Source: Pogostemon cablin (taxonomy: Eukaryota; Streptophyta; Magnoliopsida; Lamiales; Lamiaceae). From it: a DNA stretch of 64,000 nt. Of this stretch, positions 22,751-32,648 are shown piece after piece (position 1 is the stretch's first letter; the number at the start of each line of letters is the position of its first letter). Position numbers and translations under genes: made by a program. Below the pieces are notes generated by a model, which was not told the origin of the DNA, did no database searches, and saw only the letters and a program-made list of their open reading frames with translations. Where the stretch lies: positions 30,545,405-30,609,404 of the forward strand of contig CM042975.1 in the NCBI GenBank assembly GCA_023678885.1, in the 5' to 3' direction.

Positions 22751-24366
22751 ATGGGTGTATGTGGGTCGAAGCCGAAAGGGTGGGTGGGGATGAAGGGGAA
22801 GTTGAATTTGCAGAAGAAGCGGAGGAAGAGAATGAGAAGGCTTAAGAAATCCCATTCTGCCAATAATAAGACCCGAGTGGAACCCTCTAATCCCAAGGAT
22901 CTCTCTTACAGTAATCCTACATTTCAAGGTTCTATGCTTGCCCTGATCTCTTTTTATATCAGAAGGGTGAATTGGGGGTTTTTGTTGGGTGTTTGTGGAA
23001 ATTTTGATTATGATCTTGTTGGGCTTCTTATAGCTGCTGTTGTTGTTGTTTAGGAATCTGGGTGGTTGTTCTTTTTCTGTATTTGCACTTGAGTAATTTT
23101 TTCTTCTGCAGCTGGGAAATGATGGGTTGTTGAGATTTAATGGTAATGAATGTTAATGTGGGGTTATCCTTTAGCTTATAGTGAATTTGTTGTTTCACTT
23201 GAAGTGATGATTTTTGGAGAACAATTAAGGGATGCAGTAGTTTTTTTAGTGAATTTGTTATGTGGTTTAAACAGGAAGTAGTGAGGCATGGTTTGACACT
23301 GATGGAGTGATTGATTCCGACGGTGAAGATGAGTTTTACAGTGTCCAAGATGATTAGTGTTTTCGGCCATTTTACATTTCTTCACAGAATATATGTTATT
23401 GTGCTCATGTATTTTTGATGCTGCATGCACATATCTTACACACCCATTTAATGACTTCATCATGATAGATGTATCTCAAGCTGGATCCCTATCCAATGTT
23501 GTCACTCCAAGATTTTCAAACCAAGTGATGTGTAATGGTATTGATTTTCAGCTGTGCTCTGATGATCCTCAGAATGAGGTGAAGAATCCAGCTCTGTTGG
23601 AGAAATCCTCTGGTCAATGTGAGGAAGAAAATTCTAGGAAGAATGAGTCAGGATCGTTGCATAGTTTTGCGTTTATATCAAACACATTCCTCCCTTGTCT
23701 TGCTTGTGAAGAATCTTTGGACGGGAAGAAAAAGGTTCCAAATGTAGGAGGGCCAAGCACAAAGAAAAAAATGTCATTTACAACCTCTTTCAAATGTGGA
23801 AAGAAGGACAAGAAAATCCAGTTTTATGCAAGTGTTTTATTTTCTTTTTCATCTTGACATATTGTTTGATAACATGAATGCTTCCAGAGTTTAGGAAACA
23901 AGAAAGTGAGCTCATGAGACAATGTATCTACTTCATTTTAGCAATTTGATCTGTGTTTACCTAATGATTTCTCTGTTAACTGTAAGATTTTATGTCTCCA
24001 TTATGATCAATTCATTGACTGTTTTTTGCTTTGTATCTCAGCACTAAGGAAGCCTATTATACAAAGACCAATAGCTGGTTCTCAGATTATGTGTTCCCAT
24101 TAGAGAAGAAAATGCCAGAATCTTGGTCTAGGATTGAGCCAAGTATTTTTAAAGTTCGTGGGCGAAACTATACTAGGTAAGAACATATTATGTTTGTTTC
24201 ACTGTTCTGAACCACATCACTCGAATTTTCTGAATTTATATTAAAACAATCAGCATTAATTTTTGGCAGAAAAGTAGTAACGAAGTAATATTAACTACCT
24301 GAACAAAATGCAAAATTTCTTTGTTTGGCAGAGATAAAAAGAGAGAATTTTTAATTTTAGTCATTA
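22751..24366 (+). pseudogene. EDR2-like DUF1336 protein, truncated pseudogene
   Basis: Exon 1 (22751-22928) starts MGVCGSKPKG, a likely N-myristoylation/palmitoylation signal, and has a KKRRKRMRRLKK basic run and SNPTFQG. Exon 2 (from 23275) gives SSEAWFDTDGVIDSDGEDEF then YSVQDD. Exon 3 (~23471) contains SNTFLPCLACEES. Exon 4 (~24041) gives LRKPIIQRPIAGSQ, then, one frame off, LEKKMPESWSRIEPSIFKVR. Exon 5 starts RDKKREF (~24332) and ends at a Stowaway MITE. This order matches plant DUF1336 proteins related to ENHANCED DISEASE RESISTANCE 2. Defects: a one-base frameshift near 24098, an AT instead of GT after exon 2 (~23353), and loss of most of the DUF1336 domain after the MITE. Confidence 0.8.
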
Positions 24367-24667
24367 CTCCCTCTGTCCTATGTATTTGTTCACGTTTATG
24401 TGCAAGGAAATTAAGAATTTTTTTTAATATATAATGTAAGAAAAAATTGGGATAAATTTGTAATTTAAAGACAAAAAGTAAATAAAGTTATTGGTATTGA
24501 TGAATAAAGTTTTAAAAATGAATAAAGTTGTTGTAATTAAATCAATTAATGAATAAAGTGAAAAAAGCAAGTGAGATGTATAATGTATTTTTACTATTAA
24601 TGGAATGTAAATAAATACGTATAACACTCAAAACGAAAAGCACTAAAAAATAAGTGGACAGATGGAG
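24367..24667. mobile_element. Stowaway-type MITE ending the DUF1336 pseudogene
   Basis: CTCCCTCTGTCCTATG at the left and GGACAGATGGAG at the right, with TA on both sides (24365-24366, 24668-24669). It sits ~30 bp into an exon that begins RDKKREF. No continuation of that exon was found on the far side. Confidence 0.85.
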
Positions 24668-25504
24668 TATTATTATTTTTTATTTTATTATTATTATTTT
24701 TTTATTCAATTTTAGTCCCTTAACCAAAATTGATCAAAGAAGAAATAAAAATTGAAAAAAGAATAATTAAAATTAAAAATTTCAACAATTTTAGAATCAA
24801 AATTTTGTTATAATTTAATAAGATAATTAAAGGATCGAATGTGACAATTTGACCAGAAAAAATTATAATTTCTCATTAACACTCTTATAGTATCATAGAA
24901 AATGTGTTCAAAAATTTTATACAAAATATTTTATATTTTAGGTGCTTGATAGTATCATAGAAAATGTGTTCAAAAATTTTATATAAAATATTTTATATTT
25001 TAGGTGCTTGATATTTTTAGATACTAAATAAATTACTAAATAAACTATTTAAATCATAAAATAGATAAATTGAATTAAAAATTATCATAATTTTAAAATT
25101 AAAGCATTTTATATTGTGAGTAAAAGAATTTTGTTAGCTCGTCTTATATAATAACTTTCATACGTATTAATAAAAAGTGAAAGTTATAGTACTTTAAAAA
25201 AATTATATTTTTAATCACAAAAATAATAACTTACTATTATACGTAAGATATTTTTGTTGGGGAATGTTTATGTCTTGAAAATGTGATTATAAGCATAATT
25301 TTTATACGAATTGATTTATTCATAACAAGCACAACTCACATACATTAATTAATATATGGAAATAATGTTACTCTTTTGTATATACTCTTCTAAATTAAAA
25401 AATTATTTTTCAAATATTTATAAATCCAATTTATCAATTACTTTTTAATAAAAGAAAATTTACACTTTAAAAATATTAATTATTACTTTTTTAAAAAAAA
25501 ATTA
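24668..25504. other. AT-rich DNA with a 62-bp tandem duplication
   Basis: A 62-bp unit (TAGTATCATAGAAAATGTG ... TTAGGTGCTTGA) occurs twice in a row at 24888-25012. No gene. Confidence 0.6.
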
Positions 25505-25808
25505 CTCCCTCTGTCCCGGCAGAGTTTTCACATTTACTGTTAAAAAAATATTCTACTGTTTGGGAGCAAATTGATACATTCAATTATGTGTTGAGTTAGG
25601 TTGGGTTGGGTTGGGTTAAATTAAATTGTGTTAAAAGTTAAATATGTTAAGGTATATAATTAGTGTTTTAAAAATGTAAAAATGAAATTGTATTTTTGTA
25701 AATAATGGGTCATGTTTGTGTGTTTTTGTTTTTCCATTTTTGGGGTATGAAAACTGTGTTGGGACTGACAAATGAGGAAATGTGAAAACTGTGTTGGAAC
25801 GGAGGGAG
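25505..25808. mobile_element. Stowaway-type MITE
   Basis: Ends CTCCCTCTGTCCC and GGAACGGAGGGAG, TA on each side (25503-25504, 25809-25810). Includes a short (GGGTT)n run near 25600. Confidence 0.88.
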
Positions 25809-26536
25809 TATTAATTTTTAAAGAGTAAATTTTTATATATTTAAGAGTAAATTTAAAAAGTAGGATTTAAATATGAATCCGATTTACCTGAGACTCGCTT
25901 TTTATTTATTACATGAGATATTCAAACGTTAGGAAATATTCCAATATTAAAAAATATTTAAAAAATGATAAATATGAATATTTGGTGATAATTAGGATAA
26001 CATAAAATTCAAATATTTAAAAAATCTTAATGATAAATATGAATATTGGGTGATAATTAGGATAACATAAAATCAAACCGACGTATTAGTCAAAGGAAGA
26101 ACTCATAGTTCTATATGATATGGAGCACATGTTTTTTCGTTGAATCTCATTTTATTTAGGTATTTCGTGGTTGAATCTAATAAAAATGGACAGTGTGACA
26201 ATTAATTATAGAAAATGATAAAATAAAATGTTTTACTTACAATAGCCGGTAAAATTTTGGGTCATATATTACACTGATTACGCAAGTAATTCCATAATTA
26301 TGAACAATTAATATTCTTTAAAAAAAAACCTTCTTATGGATAGAAAAATGACATTTGTGTTATAGGAATATAATATTAATGGATTTACAATATTTTAAAC
26401 AACGAAAAAAAATATATTGGTATTACTAATTATTGTCAATAGAATAATGTTAATAGAATTATTAATAATAGATTATTAACAAATTATATTTTCTTGTGTA
26501 ACCACCATTTTAGCAAAAAAAAAATTTCACAAAATT
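25809..26536. other. AT-rich intergenic DNA
   Basis: A ~75-bp unit (AAATATTTAAAAAATGATAA ... GATAACATAAAAT) is repeated near 25960 and 26015. No gene. Confidence 0.5.
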
Positions 26537-26815
26537 ATCTCGTGAGACATTATACATGTGAGACGGTTTATGAGACGTATTAAAATAGGTCTATTATATA
26601 GATAAAGTATGCTTGAGGGTTGTTAAGGTATGTTTTTTAAAATATGATAAATGATGAATTAAAGTATGATTTTAAGTTGTTATAATATAATTTATTATTT
26701 AAATACTTTAATTATAAATAAACATACTTTACCTAGCAATATAATAAGCATATTTTAGTAATTGATCAATCCATCTTAAAAAAAACACTTCTCACAATAT
26801 AGCTTCTCATCTTAA
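26537..26815. mobile_element. Degenerate fold-back MITE (same family as 4954)
   Basis: Starts ATCTCGTGAGACATTATAC with GAGACGGTTTATGAGACG. The middle AAAGTATGCTTGAGGGTTG / AATAAGCATATTTTAG matches the family. The right arm is eroded. Confidence 0.6.
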
Positions 26816-26822
26816 TTAGTTA

Positions 26823-27084
26823 TTCCCTCCGTCTCCTCGATAAGTGTCCATTTTGTCATTTTGTCCGCCCCAATACAAAGTGTTAATTTTTTTTTTGATG
26901 TGACAACATATAATAATATTATTATACTCAACTCACTACACATGGGACTCACACTCAACACAAATACAACTACCCACTCCATATTAAAAAAATTATTTAT
27001 CTCACCTCATTATACTTTAAAATATTACACTCCTTAATCCACGTGCAAAAAGTAAATGAACACTTATTGGCGGGACGGAGGGAG
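26823..27084. mobile_element. Stowaway-type MITE
   Basis: TTCCCTCCGTCTCC at the left, GGGACGGAGGGAG at the right, TA-bordered. 262 bp. Confidence 0.88.
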
Positions 27085-27115
27085 TAGCATTTATGAAATG
27101 GCAAAAGCTCGTGTG

Positions 27116-27486
27116 TAGAGCAGTTATGTCGAACGAGTAGCTCGTCGGCTCGGCTCGGCTTGACTCGTTTGCTTTTCGAGCTCGAGCTCGAATATATACT
27201 CGTTTGGGTAACGAGCCGAGCTCGACTTGTTAAGGCTTGAAAATAATTAATTAATAATATTATTATTATTATATAATTATAATAATATATAATAAAATAA
27301 ATATTTTAAATATAATAAAAATATAAAATATATTAATTAATACTCGGCTCGACTCGAAAACTCAACATTTTTGCTTAACGAGTCGAGCTCGAGCTCGTTC
27401 GAGTATTTTTGGAGTCGAGCCAAGCTCGTATATAAACTCGTCACCCTAACGAGCCGAGCTCGAGCTCGGCTCGTTTAACCCCTCTA
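27116..27486. mobile_element. hAT-type MITE rich in GAGCTCGAGCTCG
   Basis: The 8-bp flanks CTCGTGTG (27108-27115) and TTCGTGTG (27487-27494) match at seven of eight bases. The ends TAGAGCAGTTA and TAACCCCTCTA are related inverted repeats. Both subterminal regions hold GAGCCGAGCTCG / GAGCTCGAGCTCG repeats in opposite orientation around an AT-rich centre. Non-coding. Confidence 0.7.
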
Positions 27487-27494
27487 TTCGTGTG

Positions 27495-28104
27495 CTCCCT
27501 GGTGCAAGGACCACAACCGTGCGCTTTTAAAATTTTTTGTTAAATTTTATACCCTTTAATATATAGATGTGTACCTTTTATTTTCTTAAGAAAATTATTG
27601 TGTGTATCTGAGCGCATAGACACTCCGTTCGCCTTTAGAAATTTGTGTTAAATTGTATACCATTTACTATAAAAATATGTACCTTTTATTTTCTAAAGAA
27701 AAAAAAATATTTATAAAAAGTGTATACCCTTTAGAATAAAATGGTGTACTTTTTAATAATTAAAGTGTTATATTTAGATCAAAACAATATATTCTTACCC
27801 ATAATACTAAATTTTTAAAGGCAGTCGAGATGTGTTTCCATGCGTCAGACACACGCAGCACTCACTCGAAGTTTAATTATTCATTGGTTCGAAGTTTAAT
27901 TATTCATTGGATTTTGAAAATGTGACGGACATAAAGTTTGATAAATTAGGCAAAAGTGGGGGGCAAATGTGACTAGATAATGACTTTTTAAGAATATTAT
28001 GAACTTTTAATTTTTGAAAAGCTTTTGTTAGATTGTCTGGTACTCATTATTAAATAAATAAATTTAATGTTTATTATTTTTTATATGTACTCCTATTTAT
28101 TTAT
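27495..28104. other. AT-rich intergenic DNA
   Basis: Contains a repeated 'tgtgtatctgagcgcat / tgtgtacctttta' type sequence and a 24-bp tandem (GAAGTTTAATTATTCATTGG twice near 27868). No gene. Confidence 0.5.
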
Positions 28105-28110
28105 GGGTCC

Positions 28111-28205
28111 GATTTTTTAATAGTCACTTTTGATAAAGTACAATTTAAAATAGCCACATATCTTAAAACTAATTTTTACTAGCCACTTTCAAGTGGATTC
28201 CCCAA
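28111..28205. repeat. Left terminal inverted repeat of the MULE
   Basis: Pairs with ~36775-36860. The shared blocks are CACTTTT, TAGCCACAT/GGCCACAT and CTAGCCACTTT, in order. Confidence 0.65.
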
Positions 28206-28560
28206 ATTAACCCATAACTGTTACCCAAATGACGAAAATAATTGGGTCATCATCATGTCAGTTTTGACTGCAATAAATGGGAGGTGGTTGGACCACATTT
28301 TTTAAAGTTTTTAAATTTTGAATTTAAGATTTTGGATGTGGGTTGGTGGGGTACATCAATATCGTCACTTTCACCTTTTTCTCTCCCTTTTTTCTTTGTT
28401 TCTTTCTTTCTCTCTCATATTTCGTCCAACACCCTCTCTCTTCTTCTCTCCATTCGTCCAACATCCTCTCTCTTCCACTTTTCGTTCGTCCCAGTGAAGA
28501 ACAGTGCATTTCTGGGTGGAGAATTCTCAATTTGCGGTCTCCAGAGTGCATCAATTAGAA

Positions 28561-31500
28561 ATGGCAAATTTTCAGGTATGTATATAAGCATTATTATTGG
28601 CATGTTTAAATACGTATAATGTAATGTGTGTAATGTAATGTAATGTGTTGAATTCGCCTTAACTGTAGTAGGAATGCAGTGGATTTTTTTTTTTTTGGTT
28701 TTTTTTTTTTATTTTGGTTGGCCGAATAGAGATCTATAGTAGGCCGAATAGAACAATACTTCAGGCCGACTATAACAAGTGTAGGCCGAATAGAGCACAG
28801 TGTATGAGCAATAACTGTTTTAATTTTGGTTGGCCGAGTAGAGGTTTTCAGTAGGTCGAATAGAACAATACTTTAGGCCGAATAGAACAAGTGTAGGCCG
28901 AATAGAGTATAGTGTATGAGTAATGACTTTGTTAATGTTGGTTGGCCGAATAGAGGTTTTCAGTAGGCCGAATAGAACAAGTGTAGGACGAATATAGCAA
29001 AGTGTAGTAATGACTTTTTTAATTTTGGTAGGCCGAATAGAGGTTTTCTTTAGGTCGAATAGAACAAATCTTTAGGCCGAAAAGAATAAGTGTAGGCCGA
29101 ATAGAGCAAACTGGAAGACTTGTATTTTTTTTAATTTAATGAAATTTTTATTGGCCGAATAGAGATTTAGGGATTGCCGAATAGAACAACTCTGTAGGTC
29201 GAATAGAACAATTGTAGGCCGAATAGAGGAAATATGAGCTGTTAGAATTTTTGGGAAATGTTGCCTGGTCGAACAGGGCAAACTTGATAGGCCGAATAGA
29301 ATGAACTGTGGGCCGAATAGAGTAAATGTTTTTGTGCTCAAATATTTCGTTTTAGGGTTTTCATGAACTTATTGTTATTTTGCCCATAATTATGAATTTA
29401 TGTCTTATTTAGCAAAAAAAAAATATATGTGCAGGGTGAATGGAAGCGTCCTTCCATGCAGGGTCAACAATGCAGTATACATAATTACTGCAAACCTGGG
29501 GTCGTTATGTATATAATTCGTAGGCAGTTAACTAGGTTGGGGGTAATGCGGAGGAGATATTTAGGAGTTCATATTTTGGTCATTACTGGAATCTCAGCGA
29601 TGAGTGGAACGCAAATGCTCATCTGCACAGTCTCATGACCCGTGAGATCGTACATAGGGGGGACGATTTAACGGCTAGGTATTTTCAGGTTGGGGACGTG
29701 TGCCTTAGATTTAGCCGGGTAGAGTTCATGAGGATTATGGGACTCTGTTTTCGGGATAGACTCGGCTTTGATCCGAACGAGACGTATGGTATCCCGCCTG
29801 GTGGGTTATATGATAGGTTTTATGGTCAGGGTGAGAGACCATTAGTAAGTCAGATTGCTAGTGACTTTGAAGGAAGAAGATTTATAGGTGTTAGCCCTGA
29901 GGACGCGGTTAAGGTTGCCAAAGTTCTGTTGTTGTACTACTTTCTCCTTGGGTCGGATGTCACCAAGGTGGGTATAGACAACTGGGTCTGGTGCCTAGTA
30001 GAGGACGAACAGAGATGGAATTTATTCCCTTGGGGACAGCTCAGCTATATGACGCTTTTGCACTTTCTGGACCACATTGTGACCAAAGTCCCAGCTAAAG
30101 CAAATCCCGATCTGTACAGATACCACTTTTACGGGTGTACATTCGCACTACTGGTATGTGTTTTAGTAGATATATTAAAGTTATAGTGTATTTTCAATTT
30201 TAGCAGCATTAATTATCTGACATATGTGGTTTACGTGTGATAGGTTTGGGCGTACGAGCGTCTACCTGCCGTTGCTGCACCGTATGGCCATGTCCCCCAC
30301 GGTAGGTTGAATTTAAGGCCACTCTGCTTGCGATGGATTTTTCGAACATGGAAGAGGGTTGATAGGACTCTGTTTGATCAGGTATGACTTATTAATCCAT
30401 TTAGTGAAGACAGATATGTTTTATATTGTTTCTTATGTAATTGTTTATTTTGAATCAGGCTCTTGATGTGGTTGATTTTTTGATAATCCTTGCTGATGAG
30501 CGTAAACGAGGGTATTGGATTGGCATAGAGGATGATTCTTTGGAGGGGTTGATCATGGGGACGTACACCAAGTCATTCTCTAAAACCAGCACAAAGGCTG
30601 TCCGGGCATACATCCTACCAGTAATCCATGGGATCAGCGGTACTATACTGGTGTGGCTGTTGATGATGCGTGGAGGGGCCAGCGGGCAGATGATGCTGCG
30701 GCTTGGATGACAAATCGGGATCCCCATTCTTACCAACCTCGCCGTACTCCCAGTCCTGACCACAGCGGATATGCTTCAGGGGAGACGACGTATGTTGAGC
30801 CCGATTCCTATGATCCGAGTGCTGGCTGACATGCTCGATTTACGAAAGATCATGACGAATAGTATCATTACGATGCAGACGCGTAGCAGCACCTTGACGA
30901 TAGGATGAATGATTCCCCAGGTTTTCATGGGAGTGGGTTTAGGGACGCATACCGAGGTGATCAGCACGACCAGGTATATGATCAGGATTTCTAAGAAAGG
31001 GTCTTTCGTAGGCTGGATCAACAGGATGAGTTTTTACACCACCTTGCTTGTCAAGTTGTGTCTGAGCATCAAACAGCTCATTATTTTCGACAGACGTTTA
31101 CTGTTGAGATTATGCGCCTTCGATCAGATCTTGCCCAGACCCGGATGTCTGAAGCTAAGCCAACCAGCGCGAGGTCTGGGGTTAGACATTCCCCTACTAG
31201 ACCGATGGAGGCGCTCAGTCCGATGGCCCCCACACCCAGGGGTGATGAAGAGGGTATCATGCGGTCTAAGAGGCAACGAAATCCAGCTGCAGCGTTACAG
31301 TCTCCATTTACCACGACAGACCGAGAGCGCCAATAGAAACTGTACCGTAGATTTATTTCAAGCAGAGAACTGTAAGTGCTACGCCAGTAGTGTAGACGTT
31401 ATCATATATTACTTTAAACAATGTGCATTGATTTTAATGAATTATTGAATGCAGGATCGACGTTGGTCTTAGTTGTAGAGTAGGGACTTCCTTTTTCACT

Positions 31501-32478
31501 GAGATAGAGAACCCCAGTGTTTGATTTTCCGGTGAGGTCAGAAATATTTAGTTCGTGTTTATATAAAATGTTGTAAATATTTTCATTATGTCAGCAATTG
31601 TTAATTTTATTCGTATATGTTTCAGCACCTGGATGCATACCTCCGCTTATTATCGGAGTGACCCTCTGACATAGGTGTACACGTGCATTCGGAGGTTGGC
31701 ACATACTGCATTATGGACATGGAGTTCTCTGTAAGTAAATTAATTCATTACAATTGACTGTGACGGATTTGGTATTTAATTTTGAGACTAATATTATGAA
31801 ATGATTCTCGTGTAAGGTCCGAGTACAATCAGTATGGAATGAGCACACGGGTCAATTTAGGGATGATAGATCGACATATGCTAACATCACTGATGAATTG
31901 TTGATAGATCTCCGTCAGTACGCCCGAGGTTTATTGCCGGTGTGGAGGGGGGCGAGACCCTGGATTGATTGTGACGTGGTATTATATCCTAACCCTTGGT
32001 TCAATTACATGATAATATCCCCTAGAATGACTCTAGTGTTTTTACATCTAATGTATGCATTCCTTTTAACTTTCTTTGGCAGTTATTGTTCATTGTCCAC
32101 ACCTCAGGGCACTACTACCCATGTGCGGTCCTTACAAAGCCAATGAAATTCATTTGTTTTGACTCGTTTCGTCATAGATGGGATGACGAGCCCAAAATAA
32201 AGGAGCGCTGGATATTGGAGACTCTACCATACAGACGTCTCATCCCAGCTCTGATGCGCGAGCTTGACTCATCCGGGGTCCCGCACACATTCCCGCTGTC
32301 ACCAGCTCTCAGAGAGTATTGTTTCAAGCAAGAGGATGGTTCGAGTTGCGGACCAGCCTCTCTGAGAACCATAGAGGGACTGTTAGCAAGGAACTTTAAC
32401 TGGGACACCCCTGATCACATCCTGCGCTTCCGTAAGCAAGCTGCCTTCATGATCTTTCAGTGTGCTAGAACAGGATGA
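28561..32478 (+). pseudogene. Ulp1 (C48) protease-like gene with DUF1985-like N-terminal domain, in the MULE
   Basis: A likely first exon MANFQ (28561-28575) is followed by an intron holding the GGCCGAATAG array. Exon 2 starts at 29435 (GEWKRPSMQGQQ). A one-base shift near 29540 moves to the frame EEIFRSSYFGHYWNLSDEWN, which runs into YFQVGDVCLRFSRVEFMRIM (DUF1985-like) to 30153. Exon 3 is 30244-30381, exon 4 starts at 30459. A Q/R-rich middle follows (~31058-31336). The C-terminal Ulp1 fold is at ~31900-32478: SGHYYPC (His), CFDSF (Asp) and KQEDGSSCGP (Gln and catalytic Cys), so the catalytic residues remain. Ulp1 proteases remove SUMO-like modifiers. The role of these copies inside MULEs is unknown. 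The frameshift near 29540, an apparent stop near 30830 and uncertain splicing in the middle argue for a pseudogene. Confidence 0.7.
28720..29330 (+). repeat. Left subterminal array of GGCCGAATAG motifs
   Basis: About 22 copies of (A)GGCCGAATAGA(AC) with single-base variants, spaced 19-60 bases apart in T-rich spacer. It lies between the first and second likely exons of the Ulp1-like gene. Confidence 0.9.
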
Positions 32479-32648
32479 ACTTAGTTTAAACCTACTCAAA
32501 ATTAATGAAATTCTTTTAGACATTAATTTGTGTGTTAAAATTCTTATAAACCTTCATTTACAACACATGCTTCGCACGTTACAAATATGTTTTATTCGTG
32601 AGATGGAAAAATTTTTGACCCAGCGTTCTTATTTAATTTTAATTTTGT
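32479..32648. other. Gap between the convergent MULE genes
   Basis: AT-rich; probably holds the 3' UTRs of both genes. No motif recognised. Confidence 0.4.

Noticed and set aside
28242..28619. 125-codon ORF upstream of the MULE Ulp1-like gene
   Set aside because: It reads S/F-rich pyrimidine-rich sequence typical of a 5' UTR; the in-frame start with a matching splice is the ATG at 28561 in another frame.
28720..29330. CRISPR-like array of GGCCGAATAG
   Set aside because: Irregular spacing, 10-bp motif, variable copies, and a mirrored array at the other end of a MULE.
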